Positions 1 through 6,191 of a stretch of 17,856 nucleotides of DNA are shown one piece after another; position 1 is the stretch's first letter, and each line of letters starts with the position of its first letter. The notes under the pieces are model-generated. The model was not told where the DNA came from and did not search any database. It worked only from the letters and a program-made list of their open reading frames with translations. The stretch spans positions 1-17,856 of the forward strand of contig JAQQAK010000310.1 in assembly GCA_028527945.1 (NCBI GenBank), given 5' to 3'. The position numbers and the translations under genes were made by a program. Origin of the DNA: Spirochaetaceae bacterium (GTDB lineage: Bacteria > Spirochaetota > Spirochaetia > UBA9216).

Positions 1-404
1 GATATATCACTGCCGTTTTCTTTTATAAAATACTGATGAATGCTGTTTTCATCAGCGTCAACAAGAATAAAGTCTGCTGGCGGTAGTTGTACAATAGCTG
101 CTATATTTCCATTAGTTTTTTTCATTGTTTTAATCTTTATTTCTGATACGTTTTTTATTCCGGCCTGAACTCTTATATTTATTGAGAACAGAACTTCTTT
201 ATCTGATGTTGTTATAAAAAGAATTTTTTGTTTTTCTCCCAAATAAACAATATCCTGATAAATTTGTTCAATTACAGGCATTTCCATAATATTTCTGATA
301 GATAATTCAAGCGTTTTTGATTCTATCTCTTTGCTTTGAACGCATGAAAAAAATAAGATTGGGAATGTTAAAATTAAAAGAATAAAGCATAACTTTGTAC
401 GCAT
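1..404 (-). CDS. DUF4230-like lipoprotein, 3' end of gene beyond window
   Basis: The minus-strand reading frame starts with ATG at 404 and stays open to base 1, giving 134 codons of an unfinished protein. Residues 1-21 form a lipoprotein signal: basic start, hydrophobic core, and FFSC with the lipidated Cys21, a relaxed lipobox of the kind common in spirochaetes. The mature part, with the segments EVLFSINIRVQAGI (about 70-83) and VQLPPADFILVDADE (about 105-119), matches the pattern I know from DUF4230 proteins: a beta-rich stretch, then LPPA followed by an acidic stretch. That family has no established biochemical role, so only an envelope lipoprotein of unknown function can be claimed. No Shine-Dalgarno sequence precedes the start, and a good promoter lies only a few bases upstream (see 410-438). 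Family assignment is from recalled pattern only. Confidence 0.7.
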   Translation of the reverse strand, partial: MRTKLCFILLILTFPILFFSCVQSKEIESKTLELSIRNIMEMPVIEQIYQDIVYLGEKQKILFITTSDKEVLFSINIRVQAGIKNVSEIKIKTMKKTNGNIAAIVQLPPADFILVDADENSIHQYFIKENGSDI

Positions 405-409
405 ATTTT

Positions 410-438
410 ATTGTAGTCACTGCGTTATGTGGTGTAAA
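410..438 (-). promoter_or_regulatory. Putative sigma-70 promoter of the DUF4230 lipoprotein gene
   Basis: On the minus strand the -35 box TTTACA (438-433) and the -10 box TACAAT (415-410) each match consensus at 5 of 6 positions, with the preferred 17-nt spacer. The expected transcription start would be around 402-404, on the ATG itself, so the message would be almost or fully leaderless. The absence of an SD motif agrees with this. Confidence 0.5.
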
Positions 439-444
439 GTTCTT

Positions 445-618
445 TTAGGAAGTTTTGTGTAAATGGTTTCCTGTAAAGTGAAAAGATTGTTTTCTATTCA
501 TACAACAGTCTCCAAAAAAGCAGAGATTTTTAAAACCTGTCCTCATTTGTTTACTTAAAGCTTCAAGAGGTGTATCTCCTTCAAGGTATTATGGAGTTGT
601 AAAAGCTGATTTATTCAT
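445..618 (-). pseudogene. Decayed short ORF, possible mobile-element remnant
   Basis: From ATG at 618 the frame reads MNKSAFTTP, stops at TAA (591-589), then stays open for another 47 codons, with YLEGDTPLEALSKQMR at its start, to TAA at 447-445. The text after the stop looks protein-like and would join smoothly if the TAA were a sense codon such as GAA. The 3' end of the frame runs through the IS256-end-like sequence at 450-469. I read it as a remnant of a mobile-element gene with an internal deletion, but I do not recognise the family, and a chance open frame is possible. Confidence 0.3.
450..469. repeat. IS256-end-like 20-nt repeat, copy 1
   Basis: AAGTTTTGTGTAAATGGTTT recurs with one mismatch at 2356-2375 in the same orientation. 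Its complement contains TTTACACAAAAC, which resembles the terminal inverted repeats of IS256-family insertion sequences. No intact transposase is present, so this would be a solo end. It lies within a slightly longer imperfect palindrome bounded by AGGAA and TTCCT. Confidence 0.45.
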
Positions 619-638
619 GATGAGTATAAAGTTTTGGA

Positions 639-1556
639 TTACCTGTGGACTCTGTAATACCTGGGGGGCACTCCAACTTTATGTTTGAAGAGTTTTGAAA
701 AATGCTGAGGATATTCAAAGCCTAGTGAGTAAGCAATGATATTAACTGGCTCATCTGTAGAAAGCAGAAGATCCTTGGCTTTCTCTATTACAAATAATTG
801 AATATGTTCTCGGGCGTTTCTTCCTGTTTCCTTCTTTAGGAGATCGCTCAGGTAGTGAGAAGAATATCCAAGCTCTTTTGCGCAGAGCTCTACATTCAGC
901 AATCCATTCTTTTTTAATTGTCCACTATCAAAATAATCCTTGAGGAAAGATTCAAAGCGAATAAGAATATCCTTATTTTCTGTAGAGCGCGTGATAAACT
1001 GACGGCTGTAATAACGGCTGCAGAAATTGAGCATTAATTCAATCTGTGAAACGATAATCCGGCAGCTATGGTCATCTATGTTTTTAGAAAACTCCTTCTG
1101 GATTGAATAAGCAAGATCCGTTAATGTGATCCGTTCCTGTTCAGAAAGATGAAGCATTTCGTTGCTGTCATAGTGAAAGAACGTATAGTCAGGCATCTGT
1201 TTCTTCAAAGGAAAGCTGCGAATCAGATCAGGATGAAACACCAAAGTCCAACTGGAGAAGGATGCATCTTTTCTTTCCTTTTCTCCTTTGAGTGGGGCCA
1301 TAATCTGTCCCGGTGCCAGAAATAGAATGATTCCTTCCTGAAAATCATAGTTTCTTCTACCGTACAACATCGAGCAATCTTGCCCGTTTTTCAGACTGAT
1401 AGCATAGAGTTCTGACAGAATAGGCTTATCTGCCATAGGCTTCCTGGTAGGGAGTTTATCTGATTTCAATAGTGTTATGAGAGGATGAAGCGGTGCTTCA
1501 TAACCTAGGTATTGATGTATTTGAGATATGCTGTTTATGCAATTAATCCCTTTCAA
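639..1556 (-). CDS. AraC-family transcriptional regulator
   Basis: This 305-residue protein ends in a typical AraC/XylS DNA-binding domain (about 210-305). It has two helix-turn-helix units: the first around NVELCAKELGYSSHYLSDLL (221-240), the second around NIIAYSLGFEYPQHFSKLF (272-290) followed by GVPPRYYR. The N-terminal part (1-200) has the family-typical APLHPLITLL segment (21-30) and a cupin-like sensor region (about 50-110), so it probably binds a small ligand. The start is TTG at 1556, inside the end of the upstream membrane-protein gene (14-nt overlap), which implies translational coupling. An ATG at codon 41 has a better SD (AGGAAG), but using it would remove the conserved N-terminal segment. 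The likely target is its own operon; the ligand is unknown. Confidence 0.88.
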   Translation of the reverse strand: MKGINCINSISQIHQYLGYEAPLHPLITLLKSDKLPTRKPMADKPILSELYAISLKNGQDCSMLYGRRNYDFQEGIILFLAPGQIMAPLKGEKERKDASFSSWTLVFHPDLIRSFPLKKQMPDYTFFHYDSNEMLHLSEQERITLTDLAYSIQKEFSKNIDDHSCRIIVSQIELMLNFCSRYYSRQFITRSTENKDILIRFESFLKDYFDSGQLKKNGLLNVELCAKELGYSSHYLSDLLKKETGRNAREHIQLFVIEKAKDLLLSTDEPVNIIAYSLGFEYPQHFSKLFKHKVGVPPRYYRVHR

Positions 1557-2250
1557 TATTTTTACTTCCAGTAAGAGTTTTTTGGCCCTTAATCAGAAGC
1601 CATATCAGCAGAACTACCTCACCAATGAAGGTGAAATCTGTTATTTCTATAGTAACACTGTCGGGAAAAAGATAAAACAGAAAAAAATCACAAAGGTAGC
1701 CCATAGCGCAAATCATAAGAGCTGCTGAAAGGATAACAGAAATCTTTTTTTTCTCTGTCCATTGATAATAAAGATAAGATAGAGGAAACAGCCAGAGGGC
1801 GTAGAATAAATTAATCACTTTGTGAACTTTTCCCGCCATTATAAACAGAAAATGAGCCCATTTCATCCAGGAGCTGAAAAGTTCTGTAGCAATAATATCC
1901 TTCATGGAAATCATGATGAGAGGAACAGATTTTAGCATCAAAATGGTAAACTCCATTCCCGCTCCAACAATGACAAATAAAAGGAGTAGACCTGAAGTCG
2001 TTCTATCTACTTGTCGGAAACGGTTGTAAAAATTCCATGCCAGAAGGAGCCATACCATAATCATAGACGCATAGCTTAATAGCCCAGCAGTAAAGAAATA
2101 TTGATGATTATCTAAATATGGTATCCATAAGTCGAATTGTGAAATAGAAAAACTGTTTAGAGAAAAACTGGAAAAAAAACCTGTAACTGCGAGAAGCAGA
2201 TACAGTATACCAGGAAGCCGGATAGACTCCTTTGAATGTAAAAATGTCAT
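1543..2250 (-). CDS. DUF4386-like multi-spanning membrane protein
   Basis: The protein has 235 residues and about six hydrophobic segments (roughly 13-33, 52-74, 87-110, 146-163, 170-195 and 205-221). The pattern of the first helix (GILYLLLAVTGFFSS), a mid-protein GAGMEF, the INLFYALWLFPLSYLYYQ stretch and a final E-containing helix matches the DUF4386 family as I know it; the family's function is unknown. I chose the ATG at 2250 because a perfect AGGAGG lies 5 nt upstream. The open frame extends to 2358, but the extra 36 codons have no comparable ribosome site. The gene overlaps the AraC regulator downstream, and the pair forms a small operon. A weak promoter-like match (TTTACA, 17 nt, TATGTA; 2321-2293) lies upstream. 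Confidence 0.7.
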   Translation of the reverse strand: MTFLHSKESIRLPGILYLLLAVTGFFSSFSLNSFSISQFDLWIPYLDNHQYFFTAGLLSYASMIMVWLLLAWNFYNRFRQVDRTTSGLLLLFVIVGAGMEFTILMLKSVPLIMISMKDIIATELFSSWMKWAHFLFIMAGKVHKVINLFYALWLFPLSYLYYQWTEKKKISVILSAALMICAMGYLCDFFLFYLFPDSVTIEITDFTFIGEVVLLIWLLIKGQKTLTGSKNIERD

Positions 2251-2255
2251 ACATT

Positions 2256-2261
2256 CCTCCT
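2256..2261 (-). promoter_or_regulatory. Strong Shine-Dalgarno deciding the DUF4386-like start
   Basis: AGGAGG on the minus strand, 5 nt before ATG 2250. It decides in favour of the internal start over the longer open frame reaching 2358. Confidence 0.8.
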
Positions 2262-2355
2262 GCATAAAGAGTAGTATAGGGAAAAATATAAATACATAAA
2301 CATACTCCTGTTTTTTGTAAACATTCTCCATATTGAAGATAAATTTAACTGGCCT

Positions 2356-2375
2356 CAAGTTTTGTGTGAATGGTT
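2356..2375. repeat. IS256-end-like 20-nt repeat, copy 2
   Basis: AAGTTTTGTGTGAATGGTTT matches the copy at 450-469 at 19 of 20 positions in direct orientation. The two copies flank the AraC/DUF4386 gene pair. It lies in the intergenic space between the divergent DUF4386-like gene and abgA. Confidence 0.45.
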
Positions 2376-2404
2376 TTAATATTACAAAAAGAATAGAATA
2401 TAAC

Positions 2405-2438
2405 TTGAAATAGCCATTTCAAATGACTAACCTATAAT
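2405..2438 (+). promoter_or_regulatory. Putative abgA promoter region with overlapping operator-like palindrome
   Basis: A perfect -10 hexamer TATAAT lies at 2433-2438. Just upstream is a perfect inverted repeat with 7-nt arms, TTGAAAT-AGCC-ATTTCAA (2405-2422), which covers where a -35 box would fall. TTGAAA itself lies 22 nt from the -10, too far to be a normal -35. A regulator-bound or activator-dependent promoter is the natural reading; the regulator is not identified. Confidence 0.4.
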
Positions 2439-2490
2439 TATTATAGTGAATTTAACAACAGCCTCATACGAAGATTACAGGAGTTAGTAT

Positions 2491-3792
2491 ATGTACGATA
2501 AAATAAATGAAACATCAGAATCAATAAAAGATAATCTTTTTAAGTGGCGCCGTGATTTTCATCAGTATCCGGAAGCAGGCTGGTTTGAGATGAGAACCTC
2601 TTCGATAATTGCACGCAGGCTGACAGAGCTTGGTTATAAGGTCCTTTCAGGGGCTGAAGTCTGTGATGCTGCATCGAGGATGGGGCTGCCTTCTGCGGGA
2701 GAGCTTGAAGTAAATTATAAACGGGCTATTGAGCAGGGCGCCGATTCAGAATTTGTTAAAAAGACTGCCGGAGGGTTTACCGGTGTCATAGGTATTCTCG
2801 AATGCGGAGAAGGGCCGACAGTCGCCCTCCGGTTTGATATAGATGCTCTAGGAGTAGTTGAATCTGTCAGCTCAGAACATTTTCCATACAAAAATAATTT
2901 TATTTCAAAGAATAGCGGATTCATGCATGCATGCGGACATGATGGGCATACAACAGTTGGTTTGGGTGTAGCAGAAGTCCTCTTTTCTATTCGAGAGAAG
3001 CTACATGGAACTGTAAAACTTATTTTTCAGCCGGCAGAAGAAGGGGTAAGAGGAGCCAAGTCTATTGTTAAAAAGGGGCATCTTGATGATGTTGATTTTC
3101 TTCTTGGCGCTCATATGGGTGGCGATCTAAATATCTCTTCATCTTTGATTGGAATTGGAAATGGTTATTCGCTTGCTACAACAAAATTTGATGTAGTTTT
3201 TCGTGGAAAGGCAGCTCATGCCGGAGTTTCTCCTGAACTTGGAAATTCCGCTATGCTTGCTGCAGCTACAACTGTAATGAATTTGAATTCAATTCCCCGC
3301 CATGGCAGCTCTTCTACTCGTGTTAATGTCGGAAAATTATCAGCAGGAACAAGCCGCAATGTTATTTGTGACAGGGCTTTTCTTGAAGTTGAGGTCCGCG
3401 GTGATTCAACAGAAGCCAATAATTATATGTGTGATTATGCTTTTAGAATTATCAGATCTGCTGCTGAAATGCATGGATGCAGTTCTAAAATAAAACTTAT
3501 GGGAAGCGCTGAATCCACTTGTAACTCACCAGAATTATCAGAACGAATAAAATCAGTCTGTTCTGAAGAACTTGGTTTAAAAGTAAAACGCTTTGATGAT
3601 AAAGCCTCTGGAAGCGAAGATTTTTCTTATATGTCGGAGCGGGTTAAGCAAAAAGGCGGTCAGTCATGTTACTTTCTGAATATAAGCCGTTGCACTGCGC
3701 CTTTACATAATGAAAAATTTGATTTTGATGAATCTGCTCTTGTTTATGGAGTAAAAGCCTTCTCCGGAATTACATATGATTTGCTTAAATAG
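2491..3792 (+). CDS. abgA: p-Aminobenzoyl-glutamate hydrolase subunit A-like M20 peptidase
   Basis: This 433-residue metallo-amidohydrolase of the M20 family matches E. coli AbgA, a protein of similar length, from end to end. Examples are WRRDFHQYPEAGW (19-31), the lid-preceding insert with SRMGLP (62-67), GGFTGVIG (94-101) and LHNEKFDFDE (405-414). Metal-site residues are visible: H146 and D151 within HACGHDGH, E183/E184 in PAEEG, H208, and C-terminal H406. AbgA with AbgB cleaves p-aminobenzoyl-glutamate, a folate breakdown product, into p-aminobenzoate and glutamate in the cytoplasm. No abgB or abgT gene is adjacent, so it may act alone or on another N-acyl amino acid or dipeptide. A good SD (AGGAG, 7 nt spacing) supports the ATG start. 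It appears to be monocistronic. Confidence 0.85.
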   Translation: MYDKINETSESIKDNLFKWRRDFHQYPEAGWFEMRTSSIIARRLTELGYKVLSGAEVCDAASRMGLPSAGELEVNYKRAIEQGADSEFVKKTAGGFTGVIGILECGEGPTVALRFDIDALGVVESVSSEHFPYKNNFISKNSGFMHACGHDGHTTVGLGVAEVLFSIREKLHGTVKLIFQPAEEGVRGAKSIVKKGHLDDVDFLLGAHMGGDLNISSSLIGIGNGYSLATTKFDVVFRGKAAHAGVSPELGNSAMLAAATTVMNLNSIPRHGSSSTRVNVGKLSAGTSRNVICDRAFLEVEVRGDSTEANNYMCDYAFRIIRSAAEMHGCSSKIKLMGSAESTCNSPELSERIKSVCSEELGLKVKRFDDKASGSEDFSYMSERVKQKGGQSCYFLNISRCTAPLHNEKFDFDESALVYGVKAFSGITYDLLK

Positions 3793-3848
3793 AATGCATT
3801 TTTTGTGGGTTAACGAAATACTTCTTTAAATTTAGATAAAATTGTTTT

Positions 3849-3862
3849 GGTGGCAGGCACCC
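3849..3862. repeat. Short palindromic GGTGGCAGGCACC motif
   Basis: GGTGGCAGGCACCC is an imperfect palindrome between abgA and the small membrane-protein gene (complement GGGTGCCTGCCACC). It resembles short GGTGCC-type palindromes that occur as dispersed intergenic repeats in various bacteria. Only this copy was seen in the window. Confidence 0.3.
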
Positions 3863-3903
3863 ATATTATGTTTATAAAAAGATGAATTAATATTGTCAAA
3901 AAA

Positions 3904-3912
3904 TGTTATAAT
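3904..3912 (+). promoter_or_regulatory. Extended -10 promoter element for the membrane protein-TPM pair
   Basis: TGTTATAAT is a perfect extended -10 element (TG, one base, TATAAT), 27 nt before the ATG at 3940. The TTGTCA at 3893-3898 is too close (8 nt) to serve as its -35, but extended -10 promoters can work without one. Confidence 0.5.
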
Positions 3913-3939
3913 TCAGGCAATTTTTAATAAGAAGGGAAA

Positions 3940-4413
3940 ATGCCATTAACACCACTACATTTTGGTTTAAACACCAGTGTCGGAATTATTTTTAAGAAAT
4001 ATATTAACATCCCAATGTGTGTGTTATCAAATGTAATAATAGATATACAACCTTTTTTAGTTGTATTTTTTGATTGCAAGTTCGAACTACATGGATTTAG
4101 CCATACTTTAATTGGAGGCTCTGCAATAATGCTTCCGGTTTCTGTTATATTTGGTTTAATTAGAAAAAAAATAACTAAACAAAAGATTTCTATCGTTTCC
4201 TATATTTTAGGTGGAGAAGTTGGCGTTCTATTACATTTATTTTTAGATTCTTTGATGCATAGCGACATGGTAGTATTTTTGCCATTTAGTGATTTTGTTG
4301 TTGCAAATGAACATACTAAAAAATTTGTAAATCCTGTTTGGATAGCTGGATACATTCTAATGATTTTATTGATAATCATAAATACAGTTCTAAGAATAAA
4401 GAGGAAGCCATAG
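3940..4413 (+). CDS. Small polytopic membrane protein, YdjM/PF04307-like putative metal-dependent hydrolase
   Basis: The protein has 157 residues and several hydrophobic segments (about 24-45, 57-75, 86-104, 133-150). It has a conserved-looking set of possible metal ligands near membrane faces: MPLTPLHFG (H7), D35 in IIDIQP, H51 and H55 in HGFSHTLIGG, and H99, D103 and H107 in LHLFLDSLMH. This layout is typical of the YdjM/DUF457-type membrane proteins called putative metal-dependent hydrolases, for which no reaction is established to my knowledge. An SD-like GAAGGG precedes the ATG. The TPM lipoprotein gene begins 4 nt after the stop, so the two probably share a transcript. Envelope location is inferred from the hydrophobic profile. 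The family match is moderate. Confidence 0.6.
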   Translation: MPLTPLHFGLNTSVGIIFKKYINIPMCVLSNVIIDIQPFLVVFFDCKFELHGFSHTLIGGSAIMLPVSVIFGLIRKKITKQKISIVSYILGGEVGVLLHLFLDSLMHSDMVVFLPFSDFVVANEHTKKFVNPVWIAGYILMILLIIINTVLRIKRKP

Positions 4414-4417
4414 GTAA

Positions 4418-4933
4418 ATGAAAAAAAGAATAGCCATCTTGTTAATTGTTTTTCTATCAATAAGTATAGTTTCCTGTACAAAGGATGTTAAAAAATATAA
4501 TCCGGTAATTGATGAAATTAATTTGCTAAGCAAATCTGAAAAAAAACAACTTTCTGAAAATCTAATCGAATTCAAAAAAGAATTTGGCTCTGAGATTGTA
4601 ATATTAATTATTGATTCCACACATGAGCAAACAATACTGGAATATTCTATTGATATGACTGATAAAATGAAAATTGGGCGTAAAGGTATTTATGATGGAA
4701 TTCTAATAACACTTGCAAAAGATGACCGACAAGTAAGAATTGAAGTTGGCTACGGTCTTGAAAAGATTGTGAAAGATGAAATAGCTGGTAATATAATTCG
4801 GAATGATATGCTTCCTTATTTTAGGAATGGTGAATATTATAATGGTTTGTTAAAGGCTGTAATATATTTAGAAAAGCTGATAACAGAAAACCAGGAATTA
4901 GTAGGCGATCTTGAAGGCGTATTATTTTATTAA
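4418..4933 (+). CDS. TPM-domain (YgcG-type) lipoprotein
   Basis: The protein has 171 residues and a lipoprotein signal ending in IVSC (Cys20). The rest is one TPM domain (about 28-155), recognised from NLLSKSEKKQL (35-45), EIVILIIDST (59-68), IYDGILITLAKDDRQVRIEVGYGLE (91-115, cited by its key parts DGILI, DRQVRI and GYGLE) and the closing YFRNGEYYNGLLKAV (134-148). TPM domains occur in membrane-anchored envelope proteins such as YgcG and in the photosystem II repair phosphatase TLP18.3, but the function of bacterial lipoprotein forms is open. It lacks the C-terminal low-complexity or membrane tail seen in many YgcG proteins. It lies 4 nt downstream of the small membrane-protein gene, suggesting an envelope-related pair. 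Confidence 0.82.
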   Translation: MKKRIAILLIVFLSISIVSCTKDVKKYNPVIDEINLLSKSEKKQLSENLIEFKKEFGSEIVILIIDSTHEQTILEYSIDMTDKMKIGRKGIYDGILITLAKDDRQVRIEVGYGLEKIVKDEIAGNIIRNDMLPYFRNGEYYNGLLKAVIYLEKLITENQELVGDLEGVLFY

Positions 4934-4935
4934 TA

Positions 4936-4989
4936 GAGGCTCTTTCAGAAACTCTGAGACTAAAGTCTCTAAGTTTTGAAAAGAGCTTC
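4936..4989 (+). terminator. Long imperfect hairpin after the TPM lipoprotein gene
   Basis: The arms run from 4936 and 4989 inward to a perfect GAGACT-AA-AGTCTC core (4956-4969). The outer part pairs GAGGCTCTTT with AAAGAGCTTC (one G-U pair), and a middle part pairs with small bulges. It starts 3 nt after the stop at 4933. A T-run is missing after it, so it is either a weak terminator or a 3'-end stabiliser. Its arms resemble those of the hairpin at 5066-5102. Confidence 0.5.
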
Positions 4990-5001
4990 CAAAATGTAAC
5001 A

Positions 5002-5063
5002 GAAGAAAAAATTACAACTTGTTATACTGTATATAATTACTTAAAGTTGTAATTTTTTGCTTC
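5002..5063. terminator. AT-rich inverted repeat with A- and T-tracts, possible bidirectional terminator
   Basis: AAAAAATTACAACTT (5006-5020) and AAGTTGTAATTTTTT (5044-5058) are perfect 15-nt complements around a 23-nt loop. Pairing continues as GAAG/CTTC with one bulged C, out to 5002 and 5063. The stem ends in T6 on the plus strand and T6 on the minus strand, so it could act in both directions, although GC content in the stem is low. Confidence 0.5.
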
Positions 5064-5065
5064 AA

Positions 5066-5102
5066 AGCTTCTTGCTAAACTAACCGAGTTTTGCAAGAAG
5101 CT
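5066..5102 (+). terminator. Strong stem-loop of unknown role
   Basis: Arms AGCTTCTTGC (5066-5075) and GCAAGAAGCT (5093-5102) are perfectly complementary. An inner AAACT/AGTTT pair follows a single T-T mismatch, leaving a 5-nt loop AACCG. The nearest T-run (TTTTTT, 5119-5124) is about 16 nt away, so termination is not assured. The sequence is related to the first hairpin at 4936-4989. Confidence 0.4.
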
Positions 5103-5195
5103 AAATAGATATACATAATTTTTTGACATAAAAAAGTAGAAATTAAAGTTTTTATTTATTCTTCTAAAACTTAAAAGATTTTAACATAAACACCG

Positions 5196-5222
5196 TTGAC
5201 AGGCTTTGGCTGTTTATAGTAT
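5196..5222 (+). promoter_or_regulatory. Putative promoter of the pyr operon
   Basis: A perfect -35 TTGACA (5196-5201) is followed after 15 nt by TAGTAT (5217-5222), 27 nt before the pyrD ATG. The spacer is shorter than optimal. A second TTGACA at 5123-5128 has no good -10 partner. Confidence 0.45.
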
Positions 5223-5249
5223 TTTCATAAAAATGCCAAGTGAGAGGTT

Positions 5250-6191
5250 ATGGAGAAAGAGTTAAGGACAGATTTTCTTGGTGTCAAACTGAGTTCCCCG
5301 CTGGTTTTGCCGGCAGGCGTTCTTGATATTTCTTTTTCCAGCATGAAACAGGTTTCCGTTCTGGGAGCCGGACTTGTTACCACAAAATCATTATCAACTC
5401 AAGCAAGAAAGGGTCATGAAGGTCCTGTTGTTACAGAAGTCGAAGGCGGAATGCTTAACGCAATGGGGCTTTGTAATCCTGGGATCGAGGCCGGAATAAA
5501 AGAGGTTCATCTTTTAAAAGAGGCTGCTGCTAACGATGACGAGTTGTCTGGTAATTGTCCTGTTAACATGAGTATCTTTGCTACAGATAAAGAAGATTTT
5601 GTCAGCATTGCTGAAAAGGCAGATAAATCAGAGGCCGATTTTATAGAATTAAACCTTTCATGTCCTAATGTAATGGATGAATTTGGTGTGCCGCTTGCCG
5701 CCTCAGAGCAAATGGTTGCTGAAATTATTTCGGCTGTAAAGAATGTTACTCAAAAACCTGTTATAGCAAAACTTTCACCTAATGTGACTAATTTTACTAA
5801 AATCGCTGGTGCGGCCACTGACGCTGGCGCAGATGCTCTCTGTATGATAAATACACTTGGTCCTGGAATAGACATTGATATAGAAATGGCTAAACCTGTC
5901 CTTTCCAATATAACAGGTGGAATGTCCGGCCCTTGTGTAAAACCTATAGCGCTTCGACTTGTTTATGAATGCCGAAAAGCAGGGCTTAATATTCCTATTA
6001 TTGGAATGGGCGGAATAACAAATGGCCGTGATGCTGTTCAAATGCTGATGGCTGGCGCCGATCTTGTCGGTGTTGGAACTGCTGTTTATTACAGAGGGCC
6101 GGAGGTCTTCAGGCTTATAAATGAGGAATTATTATCTTATTTAAGAAGAAAGGGATTAGATTCTTTTCAGAGTATTAATCGAATTATTTAA
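5250..6191 (+). CDS. pyrD: Dihydroorotate dehydrogenase B, catalytic subunit
   Basis: This is a 313-residue class 1 flavoenzyme that oxidises dihydroorotate to orotate in the cytoplasm, step four of UMP synthesis. Recognisable FMN/substrate sites are TTKSLS (44-49, Lys46), NAMGLCNPG (70-78), NLSCPN (135-140), where Cys138 is the class-1 catalytic base, AKLSPN (163-168), GGMSGP (223-228) and GMGGI (252-256). The catalytic Cys and the adjacent PyrK gene place it in class 1B (NAD-linked heterotetramer) rather than class 1A or membrane class 2. It is the first gene of the operon. GAGAGG lies unusually close (2 nt) to the ATG, a poor SD geometry, but no better start fits the family N-terminus. An intrinsic terminator begins within its stop codon. 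Confidence 0.95.
   Translation: MEKELRTDFLGVKLSSPLVLPAGVLDISFSSMKQVSVLGAGLVTTKSLSTQARKGHEGPVVTEVEGGMLNAMGLCNPGIEAGIKEVHLLKEAAANDDELSGNCPVNMSIFATDKEDFVSIAEKADKSEADFIELNLSCPNVMDEFGVPLAASEQMVAEIISAVKNVTQKPVIAKLSPNVTNFTKIAGAATDAGADALCMINTLGPGIDIDIEMAKPVLSNITGGMSGPCVKPIALRLVYECRKAGLNIPIIGMGGITNGRDAVQMLMAGADLVGVGTAVYYRGPEVFRLINEELLSYLRRKGLDSFQSINRII

Larger units (their letters stand above)
4934..5249. other. 316-nt gene-free region: three stem-loops, then the pyr promoter region
   Basis: No credible coding frame exists here. Bases 4936-5102 hold three consecutive stem-loops, listed separately. Bases 5103-5249 are AT-rich and contain two perfect TTGACA boxes (5123-5128 and 5196-5201) ahead of pyrD. 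No PyrR-binding loop or classical pyr attenuator was recognised. Confidence 0.8.

Noticed and set aside
1528..1728. 66-codon plus-strand frame over the AraC/DUF4386 junction
   Set aside because: It lies antisense to two overlapping, well-supported genes, has no ribosome site and no recognisable protein content.
2251..2358. 36-codon N-terminal extension of the DUF4386-like protein
   Set aside because: A perfect AGGAGG sits 5 nt before the ATG at 2250. The extension would run into the IS-like repeat and lacks a comparable ribosome site.
3893..3912. TTGTCA plus TATAAT as a classical -35/-10 promoter
   Set aside because: The spacer is only 8 nt. The extended -10 TGTTATAAT explains the site better.
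5103..5249. pyr attenuator or PyrR-binding leader upstream of pyrD
   Set aside because: No terminator/antiterminator pair and no recognisable PyrR loop could be found between the candidate promoter and pyrD; the leader from the likely promoter would be only about 20 nt.
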